Part shown: one piece after another, positions 35,935 through 45,028 of the stretch
Layout of the letters: the number at the start of each line of letters is the position of its first letter
Numbering within the stretch: position 1 is the stretch's first letter
NCBI RefSeq assembly: GCF_030913365.1
Contig: NZ_CP133160.1
Coordinates: 930,001 to 994,000 of the forward strand
Direction of reading: 5' to 3'
Source: Stenotrophomonas sp. 24(2023)
Lineage (GTDB): Bacteria > Pseudomonadota > Gammaproteobacteria > Xanthomonadales > Xanthomonadaceae
Length of the DNA stretch: 64,000 nucleotides
Position numbers and translations under genes: made by a program
The notes under the pieces: generated by a model
Told to the model about the DNA's origin: nothing
Databases searched by the model: none
Seen by the model: only the letters and a program-made list of their open reading frames with translations

Positions 35935-37187
35935 CACGCCCCGTTTTCCGTGTGGGTTTCGCTCTCATCCATCGCGAAGGTGATCGGAATGCGCACGCTG
36001 GCCGCCACCGGCGTGCCGTTCTTCAGGGCCGGCTGGTATGTCCAGCGGCGTGCAGCGGCCATCGATTCGGCGTCGAATACACCCGGATTGGTGGCACTCA
36101 CCACGCGCACGTCCTGCACCGTGCCCTGTGCCGTCACATCCACCTGCAGTGTCACCACGCCGGTCTGGCGCAGTGCCACCGCGCTCTTGGGATAGGTGGG
36201 CGGCGTCATCCTGTCCACCTGCACCGGGCGGTCCAGCGCGGCACGGGCCGCATCAGCCTGGGCCGTTGCGAACGGCTCGGCGCTGATCGTCGTCACGCCA
36301 CCACCACCGCCCTGGCTGGCCCAGGCCACGGCCCCCAGCGACACGCACATCCCGACCAGCAGCACCTGGCCCGACACCCACGGCAACGTCTTTCGCTCGT
36401 TCTGCTTCAACATGGCAATTCGCTCCTTCAACAGGGGTTGGCTGCGCCAATGGCAGGCCATCGGTGCAGCGAGATGGGCCAGCTGGGCCTTGAGCAGCGC
36501 AGTGGCATAGAGACGGCGCAGGGCCGGATGCGGGGCGATGGTGCGTGCATCGCAGGCCAGTTCCTGGTCGCGCAGGAAACGGCGTGCCGCCCATGGCAGC
36601 AAGGGGTGGAACCAGAACAGGCAGCGCAGCACCAGCAGTACGCCGTTGGCCCAGTGGTCGCCATGGCGCCGGTGGTTGCGCTCGTGCTGCAGCACCATGT
36701 GCTGCTCATCAGACGTGAAACGCGTGTCGAAGTCCGGGCCGACCACGATGCGGGGCTGCCACAGCCCGACCAGGGCCGGCAGGCCCGGGTCGCCACTGGC
36801 CTGCCAGCTGCCGTCGGCACGTGCGGTCAGCCGGCCCAGCGCCTGCTGGAAGCCGCGCTGTGCACGGGTGCTGCGCCAGGCCACCACGGCCACGCCCAGC
36901 GCCCACAGCAGCACACACACCAGCGGCCACCCGGGTGCATCGCCTGTGGCGCCCACCGGGCCAGGCAATACGCCCAGCGTCAGCACCGGCAGGGTCACCA
37001 CCTCCAGCACCGGTGCCGGCATCGGCAACTGCGGGGCCAGCAACAGCAGCGGCAGCAGCCACCAGCTGCGGTAGGCCAGCGCGGCACCGCCCAGCGCCAG
37101 CAGTACGGGCCGCAGCACGGCCAGCACCAGCACGCCCACCGCCAGCCACGCACTGGCGCGCAGCAGCAGATCGATCAGCTCATTCAT
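35934..37187 (-). CDS. M56-family (BlaR1-like) membrane metallopeptidase with C-terminal TonB domain
   Basis: Predicted 417 residues. Helices at about 12-32 and 42-58, a third near 88-104 and later ones near 183-193 and 272-291 flank a cytosolic protease loop. The zinc motif HERNH is at 168-172 (His168, Glu169, His172), with Glu209 in DQELACD as a likely third ligand. BlaR1/MecR1 relatives cleave the BlaI repressor when their sensor is triggered. Here residues about 325-406 are not a penicillin-binding domain but a TonB_C domain (MTPPTYPKSAVALRQTGVVTLQVDV, RRWTYQPALKNG). The gene overlaps blaI by 8 bp. The inducing signal is therefore not likely to be a beta-lactam acylation. Confidence 0.9.
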   Translation of the reverse strand: MNELIDLLLRASAWLAVGVLVLAVLRPVLLALGGAALAYRSWWLLPLLLLAPQLPMPAPVLEVVTLPVLTLGVLPGPVGATGDAPGWPLVCVLLWALGVAVVAWRSTRAQRGFQQALGRLTARADGSWQASGDPGLPALVGLWQPRIVVGPDFDTRFTSDEQHMVLQHERNHRRHGDHWANGVLLVLRCLFWFHPLLPWAARRFLRDQELACDARTIAPHPALRRLYATALLKAQLAHLAAPMACHWRSQPLLKERIAMLKQNERKTLPWVSGQVLLVGMCVSLGAVAWASQGGGGGVTTISAEPFATAQADAARAALDRPVQVDRMTPPTYPKSAVALRQTGVVTLQVDVTAQGTVQDVRVVSATNPGVFDAESMAAARRWTYQPALKNGTPVAASVRIPITFAMDESETHTENGA

Positions 37188-37545
37188 CGCCCAGCTCCTG
37201 GATCAGCTGCTTCAGTTCGGCGATGTCCTGCGCACTGAGCTGCCCGCGCTGGCTGAAGTGCGCCACCAGCGGGGCGACACGGCCATCGAACACGCGCCCG
37301 AGGAAGTCCTCGCTCTGGGCCTCCACCCACGCCTGGCGCTGCAGCAGCGGCTGGTACAGGTAGCGCCGTCCGTCGCGTTCGGCACTGATCGCGCCCTTGG
37401 TGAGCAGGCGGTTGAGCAGCGTCTTGATGGTGGGTTCGGCCCAGTCGCGACCGGCCAGGGCCGCGACCACTTCATCGGCGGTCCGCGGTGCCCTGCCCCA
37501 CAGCACCTCCATCACCACGGCCTCGGCTTCGCTGATCTGGATCAT
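37180..37545 (-). CDS. BlaI/MecI/CopY family repressor
   Basis: Predicted 121 residues, MIQISEAEAVVMEVLWGRAPRTADEVVAAL, a winged helix with DWAEPTIKTLLNRLLTKGAISAERDGRRYLYQPL as recognition helix and wing, and a dimerisation tail. It is the expected substrate of the M56 protease next to it, and the overlap of 8 bp ensures co-expression. Its likely operator is the palindrome at 37569-37590, 23 bp upstream of the start codon. The operon's genes (repressor, protease, TonB_C lipoprotein) contain no beta-lactamase, so the regulated trait is unknown. Confidence 0.92.
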   Translation of the reverse strand: MIQISEAEAVVMEVLWGRAPRTADEVVAALAGRDWAEPTIKTLLNRLLTKGAISAERDGRRYLYQPLLQRQAWVEAQSEDFLGRVFDGRVAPLVAHFSQRGQLSAQDIAELKQLIQELGDE

Positions 37546-37555
37546 CGTTTACACT

Positions 37556-37590
37556 CGTAATCAGACGATTCGATTACGCACGTAATCGAA
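37556..37590. promoter_or_regulatory. Operator of the BlaI-type operon
   Basis: A perfect 10-bp inverted repeat TTCGATTACG-CA-CGTAATCGAA fills 37569-37590. A third half-site CGTAATC lies at 37556-37562, also facing the GATTACG at 37572-37578. The element sits between the BlaI gene start (37545) and the acetyl-CoA-hydrolase-family gene start (37704), so it could control both directions. The half-site differs from the TACA/TGTA core of staphylococcal BlaI/MecI operators. Confidence 0.75.
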
Positions 37591-37703
37591 CCGCGTGTCA
37601 AGCCCTCGCGTGGCCGGCAGTGCGCCAGCACCGGATGTGGACGGCCGTTCAAACCCGCCATGCTGTAATGCCGTTTCCCCCCTTGGCACTGCACGGAGCC
37701 CGC

Positions 37704-39653
37704 ATGACCGAACACCTGGCCGACCTGGATGCCGCCGTCGACTGGTTGCTGGCACGGGTGGAAGGCGGATTGCGGATAGGTGCGCCCCTGGCGCTGGGCA
37801 AGCCGCACCGGCTGCTCAACGCGCTGTATGGCCGCGTCCAGGCGGACCCGTCGCGGCCGCTGCAGTTGTACACCGCGCTGTCGCTGAACCCGCCGAAGGC
37901 ACGCGGCGATGGCCTGGAAGCGCGCTTGCTGGGCCCGTTCGCGGCCCGCCATTTCGGTGCGGATTTCCCGCGGCTGGCCTATGCCGATGCCATCGTGCGC
38001 GACCAGCTGCCCACGCATGTGCAGGTGGAAGAGTTCTACATGCAGTCCGGTGCCCTGCTCGGTTCGCGGCAGGCGCAGCGCGGCTATACCAGCCTCAACT
38101 ACACCCACGCCGCCGATGCGGTGGCGCAGCGCGCGCCGAATGTGATCGTGCAGAAGGTGGCACGCCGCGAAGGCAGCACGCGGCTGTCGCTGTCGTGCAA
38201 CAACGACATCACCCAGGACACGCTCGATGCGATCGCCGCACGCGGGCTGCCGCGTCCACTGCTGGTGGCCGAGGTGGACCCGCAGCTGCCCTGGCTCGGT
38301 GGCAGCGCCGCCGTCGAGGAAACGTTCTTCGATCTGGTGATCACCCCGCCGGGCCCGTACCCGGACCTGTTCGGGCTGCCCCGGCAGCCGGTCAGCGATG
38401 CCGACTATGCCATCGGCCTGTATGCCAGCACGCTGGTGCGCGACGGCGGCACGCTGCAGATCGGCATCGGCACGCTGGCCGATGCGCTCAGCCATGCGCT
38501 GGTGCTGCGGCACACCGACAACGCCCGCTACCGGCGCGTGCTGCACGCACTGGACCCGCAGCTGGCGCAGCACCCGCTGGTGCAGGACATCGGCGGGCTG
38601 GGCCCGTTCGAGGAGGGTCTGTACGGCTGCAGCGAGATGCTCAATGAAGGCTTCCGCCGGCTGGTGCAGACCGGGGTCATCAAGCGCAAGGTGCACGATG
38701 ACCTGGCACTGATGCAGCGGCTGGCCAAGGGCAGCGCCTACACCGCCGACCATGCCACCCTGGCCGCCGAGGGCGAATACCTGCATGGGGCGTTCTACCT
38801 GGGCTCGCCGGAATTCTATGCGTGGCTGCGCGACCTGCCCGATGACGAGCGGCATGCGATCGGCATGCGCCGGATCAGCCAGATCAACCAGCTGTACGGC
38901 GGCAACGAGGAACTGGAGCGGCTGCAGCGTCGCCACGCGCGCTTCTTCAATTCCTGCATGATGGCTACCGCACTCGGCGCGGCGGTGTCCGATGCACTGG
39001 ACGATGGCCGCGTGGTGTCCGGCGTGGGCGGGCAGTACAACTTCGTGGCGATGGCCCATGCCCTGCCGGATGCACGCAGTGTGCTGATGTTCCGTGCCGC
39101 CCGTGATGAGCGCGGCCAGCGTGCCTCCAACGTGCGCTGGAACTACGGCCACACCACCATCCCGCGCCACCTGCGCGACATCTTCCTCAACGAGTACGGC
39201 ATTGCCGATCTGCGCGGCCTGACCGACGAAGATTGCGTGCAGGCCATGCTGGCCATCACCGAAGCGCCCTTCCAGTCCGCGCTGGTCGAACAGGCCAAGG
39301 CCGCGCGCAAGCGGGCACTGGACGCTGCGCCACCCGCCGGCACGCAGCGCAATTCACCGCAGGCGCTGTCGGCCGCACTGGCGAGCTTCCGCAGTGACGG
39401 CACCCTGCCCGACTATCCGCTGGGCAGTGATTTCACCGAGATCGAACAGGGGCTGGTGAAGGCACTGGGCTGGCTGAAGAGCAACACGCAGACACGCGGC
39501 GCAACCGTGCGCACCGTGTGGGCCGCGCTGGGCCAGCGCGCCGGCGATGGCGATGCGCCGTACCTGCAGCGCATGGGGTTGGCTGCACCCAAGGGCGTCG
39601 GCGAACGGCTCAATGCACGGCTGTTGAGGCTGGCACTGGCGCGTACGGGCTGA
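37704..39653 (+). CDS. Acetyl-CoA hydrolase/transferase family protein
   Basis: Predicted 649 residues, longer than the usual 430-550 of CoA hydrolases/transferases. The N-terminal half holds LSLNPPKARGDGLEARLLGPFAARHFG and NYTHAADAVAQ; a middle region has GGTLQIGIGTLADALSHAL; the C-terminal half has the family segments RVVSGVGGQYNFVAMAHALPDARSVLMFRAARD and SNVRWNYGHTTIPRHLRDIFLNEYGIADLRG. Such enzymes act on acyl-CoA (acetate, butyrate or 4-hydroxybutyrate CoA transferase or hydrolase). I cannot tell hydrolase from transferase. ATG at 37704 has cggag upstream. The long upstream region is shared with the divergent blaI gene. Terminator shared with tkt. Confidence 0.88.
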   Translation: MTEHLADLDAAVDWLLARVEGGLRIGAPLALGKPHRLLNALYGRVQADPSRPLQLYTALSLNPPKARGDGLEARLLGPFAARHFGADFPRLAYADAIVRDQLPTHVQVEEFYMQSGALLGSRQAQRGYTSLNYTHAADAVAQRAPNVIVQKVARREGSTRLSLSCNNDITQDTLDAIAARGLPRPLLVAEVDPQLPWLGGSAAVEETFFDLVITPPGPYPDLFGLPRQPVSDADYAIGLYASTLVRDGGTLQIGIGTLADALSHALVLRHTDNARYRRVLHALDPQLAQHPLVQDIGGLGPFEEGLYGCSEMLNEGFRRLVQTGVIKRKVHDDLALMQRLAKGSAYTADHATLAAEGEYLHGAFYLGSPEFYAWLRDLPDDERHAIGMRRISQINQLYGGNEELERLQRRHARFFNSCMMATALGAAVSDALDDGRVVSGVGGQYNFVAMAHALPDARSVLMFRAARDERGQRASNVRWNYGHTTIPRHLRDIFLNEYGIADLRGLTDEDCVQAMLAITEAPFQSALVEQAKAARKRALDAAPPAGTQRNSPQALSAALASFRSDGTLPDYPLGSDFTEIEQGLVKALGWLKSNTQTRGATVRTVWAALGQRAGDGDAPYLQRMGLAAPKGVGERLNARLLRLALARTG

Positions 39654-39689
39654 AGCCACGCCTGGCGACGCCCCACACACATACAACGA

Positions 39690-39715
39690 AAAAGGCCGGC
39701 ATGCGCCGGCCTTTT
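39690..39715. terminator. Bidirectional terminator between convergent genes
   Basis: aaaaggccggc (39690-39700) pairs with gccggcctttt (39705-39715), loop atgc, with A-run on the left and T-run on the right. It lies in the 80-bp gap between the acetyl-CoA-hydrolase gene and tkt. Confidence 0.9.
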
Positions 39716-39733
39716 CCGTAGCTTCCAAGGGGC

Positions 39734-41731
39734 TTACAGCGCCTTGGCTGCCTCGACCACCTTGGCGGTGGTGATGCCGAAGTGCTGGTACAGCTTGTCG
39801 GCCGGGGCCGAGGCACCGAAGGTATCGATGCCGATCACTGCACCGTCCAGGCCGACGAACTGGCGCCAGAAACCGGTCACGCCGGCTTCCACCGCCACGC
39901 GCTTGCGCACGGCGTTCGGCAGCACGGACTCACGGTAGGCCGCATCCTGGCGCAGGAACACGTCGGTCGACGGCATGGAGACCACACGGGTCTTCAGGCC
40001 GGCGGCATCCAGCTGGGCCTTGGCTTCGGTCGCCAGCGAGACTTCCGAACCGGTGGCGATCAGGATCACGTCCGGGGTACCGGCGGCATCGGCCAGCACG
40101 TAGCCGCCGCGTTCGATCTGGGCGATCTGCCCGGCATCACGCGGCTGGTGCGGCAGGTTCTGGCGGCTGAACACCAGGCAGCTCGGGCCGTCCTGGCGGG
40201 TGATCGCGGCCTTCCAGCTCACGGCCGATTCGACGGCATCGCACGGGCGCCACACGTCGTTGTTCGGGATGTAGCGCAGCGAGGCCAGGTGCTCCACCGG
40301 CTGGTGGGTCGGGCCGTCTTCGCCCAGGCCGATCGAATCGTGGGTGTAGACGTGGATGGCGTGGGCCGGGATCAGCGCGCTCATGCGCACGCCGTTGCGG
40401 GCGTAATCGCTGAACACCAGGAAGGTGGCGTCGAACGGGATGAAGCCGCCGTGCAGGGCCAGGCCATTGGCAATGGCGGTCATGCCGAACTCGCGCACGC
40501 CGTAGTACACGTAGTTGGCGTTGGCATCGTCGGTGGCGACCGACGTGCTGCCCTTCCACAGGGTCAGGTTGGAGTGCGCCAGGTCAGCCGAGCCACCGAC
40601 GATTTCCGGCAGCAGCGGGGCGAAAGCTTCGATGGCCAGCTGCGAGGCCTTGCGCGAAGCGATCGTCGGGCCTTCAGCAGCGACCTGGGCGATGTAGGCA
40701 TCGGCCTTGGCCACGAAGTCGGCCGGCAGTTCGCCGTGCGAACGACGGGTCAGTTCGGCCGCTTCGGCCGGGTACTGCGCGGCGTACTTGTCGAACTGCT
40801 GTTCCCATTCGGCCTGGCGCAGGGTGCCGGTGCCACCGGCGCGCCAGCCGGCGTAGATCTCTTCGGGAATCTCGAACGGACCGTAGTTCCAGCCCAGCTG
40901 CTTGCGGGTGGCCTCCAGTTCGTCCTTGCCCAGCGGTGCGCCGTGGCTGGATTCCTTGCCGGCCTTGTTCGGCGAGCCGAAACCAATGGTGGTACGGCAG
41001 CAGATCAGGGTCGGCTTGCCGTCCTGCGACAGCGCCGCTTCGATGCCGGCCTTGATGCTCTCCGGGTCGTGGCCGTCGACATCGCGCACCACGTTCCAGC
41101 CGTAGGCCTCGAAACGCTCGGGGGTGTTGTCGGTGAACCAGCCTTCGACGTTGCCGTCGATGGAGATGTGGTTGTTGTCCCAGAAGCAGACCAGCTTGTG
41201 CAGGCCCCAGGTGCCGGCCAGCGATGCGGCTTCATGCGACACGCCTTCCATCAGGCAGCCATCGCCCATGAACACCCAGGTGCGGTGGTCGACGATCTCC
41301 AGTTCCGGGCGGTTGAAGCGCTGTGCCAGCAGCTTCTCGGCCAGGGCGAAGCCCACGGCATTGGCAAACCCCTGGCCCAGCGGGCCGGTGGTGGTTTCCA
41401 CACCCGGGGTTTCATGGCGTTCCGGGTGGCCGGCGGTGTGGCTGCCCAGCTGGCGGAAGGCCTTGAGCTGCTCGATCGGCAGGTCGTAACCGCTCAGGTG
41501 CAGCAGCGCGTACTGCAGCATCGACCCATGGCCGTTGGACAGCACGAAGCGGTCACGGTTGAACCACTGCGGGTTGTTCGGGTTGTGGCGGAGGTAGTCG
41601 TTCCAGAGGACTTCGGCGATGTCGGCCATGCCCATGGGCATGCCGGGGTGGCCGGACTTTGCGGTTTCAACCGCATCGGCGGCAAGGAAGCGGATGGCGT
41701 TGGCCAACTGGCGACGGGTAGGCTGCGTCAT
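39734..41731 (-). CDS. tkt: Transketolase
   Basis: Predicted 665 residues, the full length for a transketolase, which moves two-carbon units between sugar phosphates in the pentose-phosphate and Calvin-type pathways, with ThDP. Motifs: [25 protein letters not shown], the ThDP motif [40 protein letters not shown]-like [40 protein letters not shown], and [30 protein letters not shown] at 41731 begins [15 protein letters not shown], the family start. It heads the tkt/gap/pgk/pyk/fba group on the minus strand. Confidence 0.98.
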   Translation of the reverse strand: MTQPTRRQLANAIRFLAADAVETAKSGHPGMPMGMADIAEVLWNDYLRHNPNNPQWFNRDRFVLSNGHGSMLQYALLHLSGYDLPIEQLKAFRQLGSHTAGHPERHETPGVETTTGPLGQGFANAVGFALAEKLLAQRFNRPELEIVDHRTWVFMGDGCLMEGVSHEAASLAGTWGLHKLVCFWDNNHISIDGNVEGWFTDNTPERFEAYGWNVVRDVDGHDPESIKAGIEAALSQDGKPTLICCRTTIGFGSPNKAGKESSHGAPLGKDELEATRKQLGWNYGPFEIPEEIYAGWRAGGTGTLRQAEWEQQFDKYAAQYPAEAAELTRRSHGELPADFVAKADAYIAQVAAEGPTIASRKASQLAIEAFAPLLPEIVGGSADLAHSNLTLWKGSTSVATDDANANYVYYGVREFGMTAIANGLALHGGFIPFDATFLVFSDYARNGVRMSALIPAHAIHVYTHDSIGLGEDGPTHQPVEHLASLRYIPNNDVWRPCDAVESAVSWKAAITRQDGPSCLVFSRQNLPHQPRDAGQIAQIERGGYVLADAAGTPDVILIATGSEVSLATEAKAQLDAAGLKTRVVSMPSTDVFLRQDAAYRESVLPNAVRKRVAVEAGVTGFWRQFVGLDGAVIGIDTFGASAPADKLYQHFGITTAKVVEAAKAL

Positions 41732-41850
41732 GGTTCTGTCGGAATCGGGAGGCGGCCGCGGACGTGCGGGCGGCCTATTGTCGCAGCTTGAGCGCCTCGG
41801 CGCTCGCGCGACACCCTTCACATGCCGTTTCACGGGCCACGCCCCCGACG

Positions 41851-41894
41851 AAAAAGGGCCGGCGCCCTTCCCCGCGGGAAAAGGCGCCGGCCCT
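41851..41894 (-). terminator. Long nested terminator of the dicarboxylate symporter gene
   Basis: agggccggcgcc (41855-41866) pairs with ggcgccggccct (41883-41894), a 12-bp perfect stem. The loop itself can pair (ttcccc/gcgggaa). On the minus strand the stem is followed by TTTTT. It lies 27 bp beyond the symporter stop. Confidence 0.85.
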
Positions 41895-41920
41895 GGTCAG
41901 GCCAGCTGGGCCGCCCGCTG

Positions 41921-43240
41921 TCAGTCGCGGTGCGGCACCAGTTCCGGGCCGTCCTGCGGCTCGCCCTTGGCCACCAGGGTGGTCAGGGCCAGATCGCCGG
42001 TCACGTTCAACGCGGTACGGCACATGTCCAGGAAGTGGTTCACGCCCAGGATCAGGCCGATGCCCAGCGGGTTCACCCCGACCATGGCACAGATCATCGC
42101 CACCACCGGCAGCGAGCCGGACGGCACGCCGGCCGTGCCGATGCCGCCCAGGATGCACACTGCCATCACCATGAACTGCTGGCCGATGGACAGGTCCACG
42201 CCGAAGAACTGGGCCAGGAAGATCACCGTCACGCCTTCGAACAGCGCGGTGCCGTTCTGGTTGGCGGTCGCGCCCACGGTCAGCACGAAGCGCGACACGC
42301 GCTGCGGCAGCTTCATCTGGTCGGCCACGCGCAGCGCGGTCGGCAGGGTGGCGTTGCTGGACGCGGTGGAGAAGGCCATCACGGTGGCCTCCTGGGTATC
42401 GCGGAAGAAGCCCAGCGGCGAACGGCCGGACAGCCACACCGCCGTACCGTAGGTCACCACCATGTGCAGGCCCAGGGCCAGCACCACCACGCCCACGTAG
42501 GCGCCCAGGCGGATGATCAGTTCGAAACCGAACAGTGCGGCCAGGTTGAACATGAAGCAGGCCACCGCGTACGGGGCCAGGCGGATGACCAGGTTGATCA
42601 GGGTCATCGAGATCTCGAACACGCCTTCGATGGCGCGGCGCAGCGGGGCGACCTTCTCTTCATTGGTCAGCACCATGCCGATGCCGAACATCAGGGCGAA
42701 GAACATCAGCGACAGGATCGCGCCGTTGTCCGAGGCGGCCTGCAGCACGTTGCTCGGCACGATCGACAGCAGCATGTCCATGCCCTTGGGCGTGCCATGG
42801 ATACCGGCGACGATTTCCTTGCTGCGCTCGGCGTTCTCCGACAGCATCTGCGCGGCCACATGCGGGTCCACACCGGCACCGGGCTTGAGGACGTTGACCA
42901 GCACCAGGCCGATGCCCACGGCGATACCGGACAACAGCACGGTATAGGCCAGGGTCTTCCAGCCGATGCGGCCCAGGGCGCGGATGTCCCCCATCTCCGA
43001 CACGCCCATGATCAGCGCCGAGAAGATCAGCGGCACGATCAGCATGAAGATCAGGTTGAGGAACAGACCCGAAGCCGGGGTGGTGACGTAGTCCATTACC
43101 CACTTGGCACCGGTCTGCAGGCCTTCGATGCTGCCGCCCAGGGCGTGCACGATCAGGCCCAGGACCAGGCCGAGCGCAAAGCCGATGCCCATCTTCCAAT
43201 GCAGGGGCATCTTCTTCTTGCCGGCAGCCGTTGCTGTCAT
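41921..43240 (-). CDS. Dicarboxylate/amino-acid:cation symporter (DAACS, GltP/DctA type)
   Basis: Predicted 439 residues with eight helices and two re-entrant hairpins. The family motifs are FSTASSNATLPT (hairpin 1), LTVGATANQNGTALFEGVTVIFLAQFFG, hairpin 2 and the C-terminal NHFLDMCRTALNVTGDLALTT. These sites bind the substrate (glutamate, aspartate or C4-dicarboxylate) and the cations. A short basic N-terminus (TATAAGKKKMPLHWKM) precedes the first helix. Glutamate versus succinate/fumarate preference cannot be settled by reading. It lies 57 bp beyond the batD gene on the same strand but is likely a separate unit. Confidence 0.92.
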   Translation of the reverse strand: MTATAAGKKKMPLHWKMGIGFALGLVLGLIVHALGGSIEGLQTGAKWVMDYVTTPASGLFLNLIFMLIVPLIFSALIMGVSEMGDIRALGRIGWKTLAYTVLLSGIAVGIGLVLVNVLKPGAGVDPHVAAQMLSENAERSKEIVAGIHGTPKGMDMLLSIVPSNVLQAASDNGAILSLMFFALMFGIGMVLTNEEKVAPLRRAIEGVFEISMTLINLVIRLAPYAVACFMFNLAALFGFELIIRLGAYVGVVVLALGLHMVVTYGTAVWLSGRSPLGFFRDTQEATVMAFSTASSNATLPTALRVADQMKLPQRVSRFVLTVGATANQNGTALFEGVTVIFLAQFFGVDLSIGQQFMVMAVCILGGIGTAGVPSGSLPVVAMICAMVGVNPLGIGLILGVNHFLDMCRTALNVTGDLALTTLVAKGEPQDGPELVPHRD

Positions 43241-43297
43241 ACGCGGGATTCCTCGAAAAATGAATCTACTCTAACAAAGCGCGCAAGCCGCGCCGGT

Positions 43298-45028
43298 TCA
43301 GCGACGCGGCGGGGGGTACAGCGGTGCCAGCGCGGTGTCGGCCGCGGTACCGGCAGGCACCCAGCGCGGACCGTCGCGGAAGGCCGCACGCAGGTGCTGG
43401 CGCAGGCCGGGCAGATCGCCCTGCCCGCCCCAGCGGGCCTCCTGCAGCTGCTGCAGCAGTTCGCGCTGGCGCGGATCGGCCAGGCGCTCGATGACCTGCT
43501 CCAGCCGCGCCACGCCCGCCATCGTGCACAGCACCCGCTCGATAGCATCGAACCCGTCGGCATCCAGGGCCTGGCGCAGTACCGCCGGCGTTGCCGCAAG
43601 CCCCCGGCCGGCGGCCGTGCCCGCCCCATCGGGCGGCGTGCCGCCGGCAGAGCGCGGTCCACGCCCGCGCCGCCAGCCCCACCACAGGGTCAACAGCCAC
43701 AGCACCACCAACCCCGCCGCCAGCGCGAGCCATGGCCAGGGCCATGTGGCCGGTGCGGACGGGGAAACCGGAACGGCATCGCCAACCGCCTGATCCGGCA
43801 AGGCCGCCTGGGTATCGATCGGCGTCGGCGCGGGCGGCGCAGCGCTGCCCGGCCGGGCCGCCGCCACGGTCAAGGCCAGGGGCGGCAGCTGGGCAGTGCG
43901 TGCCGCCCCCTGGGCCACGTCCCACCAGTGAAGCTGCGGCCCGGGCACGTCCAGGCTGCCGGCCTGGCGCGGCACGATGGAATAGCGGCGGCTGACCTTC
44001 AGCCGCGGGCTGCCACCGGCGAAGGATTCGTCGTACTGCGCGGGCTCGGCGAATACCTGTGCGCCCGGCCCCATGTCCGGCACCGGCAGGTCGGTGAACT
44101 GTGCACGGGTAGCGCCAACGGCCACCGCCTCGACCACCACGCTGGCCGCTTCGCCTACCCGCGCCGAACCGGGCGTGGCCGTATAGCGCAGCTGCAGGTC
44201 GTGCAGCGGCAACCACGGCTGCGGCGCACCTGCGGGTTGCGCACGCACCTGCAGCACGCGTTCGGGCCCGATGGCGCTCATGCGGCCATCCCCACGCCCG
44301 AAGAAATCATCGAAGAAACCACCGGCGCTGCGTCCGGTAAAACGGGCGGCAGGCAGCCGCAGCGCACCGCTGCGCTCGGGAATCAGCAGGTAGCGCCGCT
44401 CCACCACGTTGTAGCGGCGGCCGTTGACCTGGCGCACATCGCTGCGGTCATCGCCCACCCGCTGCAGCGACGCCCCCTGCGGGGTATCCAGCACCAGTTC
44501 GCCCGATGCCAGCTGCGAGGCGAAGAACAGGCGTACCACTACGCCCACGCTTTGCTGCACGTAGGGGCTGGCATCATCGACATCGGTTTCCAGGAAAGCC
44601 TCACCGCCAGCGCCAGCGCCAGCACCTGCTGCACTGGCGCCCGGTGCGGCCGTGACCTGCAGCTGCAGTGGCGCGGTGCGCGCCGCCCCCACCGGCAACG
44701 CCGGCACCACCAGCGTACCGCTGCGCCGCGGGGTCATGGCCACCCCGTACAGCATGCGCTGCTGCAGCTGGCCGTTGCGCCATTCCACCTGGCGGCTGCT
44801 GGTCTGTTCCCCCAGCGCGAAATCCACCTGCAGCGGCGCGTAATCGGGGGCATCACCGCCACTTTCGATGTTCAGCATGACCGTGTCGCCCTGGGCGATC
44901 TGCGTGCGGTCCAGCCATGCGCGGGGGGCCTGTGCCAGCGCCAGTGCGCACACCGGCAGCCACAACAGCAGCGCCAGCAGCACCCGCGCTGGCATCCGCA
45001 CCCAATGGCCGTAGTGGCTGGATGTCAT
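43298..45028 (-). CDS. batD: BatD family protein
   Basis: Predicted 576 residues. A signal peptide (MPARVLLALLLWLPVCALALAQ) may begin at 45028 or at the later ATG at 44995; the 45028 ATG has gggaagga before it. The periplasmic part (about 35-430) is beta-rich with three BatD-type sandwich modules (AWLDRTQIAQGDTVMLNIE..., DVDDASPYVQQSVGVVVRLFF, YTATPGSARVGEAASVVVEAVAVG). One helix (WPWPWLALAAGLVVLWLLTLWW) and a basic cytosolic tail follow. Bat proteins support envelope integrity or aerotolerance. It overlaps the BatB/C gene by 4 bp as last gene of the operon. Confidence 0.88.
   Translation of the reverse strand: MTSSHYGHWVRMPARVLLALLLWLPVCALALAQAPRAWLDRTQIAQGDTVMLNIESGGDAPDYAPLQVDFALGEQTSSRQVEWRNGQLQQRMLYGVAMTPRRSGTLVVPALPVGAARTAPLQLQVTAAPGASAAGAGAGAGGEAFLETDVDDASPYVQQSVGVVVRLFFASQLASGELVLDTPQGASLQRVGDDRSDVRQVNGRRYNVVERRYLLIPERSGALRLPAARFTGRSAGGFFDDFFGRGDGRMSAIGPERVLQVRAQPAGAPQPWLPLHDLQLRYTATPGSARVGEAASVVVEAVAVGATRAQFTDLPVPDMGPGAQVFAEPAQYDESFAGGSPRLKVSRRYSIVPRQAGSLDVPGPQLHWWDVAQGAARTAQLPPLALTVAAARPGSAAPPAPTPIDTQAALPDQAVGDAVPVSPSAPATWPWPWLALAAGLVVLWLLTLWWGWRRGRGPRSAGGTPPDGAGTAAGRGLAATPAVLRQALDADGFDAIERVLCTMAGVARLEQVIERLADPRQRELLQQLQEARWGGQGDLPGLRQHLRAAFRDGPRWVPAGTAADTALAPLYPPPRR

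Noticed and set aside
35934..37545. Beta-lactamase resistance locus
   Set aside because: BlaI and BlaR1-like genes are present, but the sensor is a TonB_C domain and no beta-lactamase gene is in the window.
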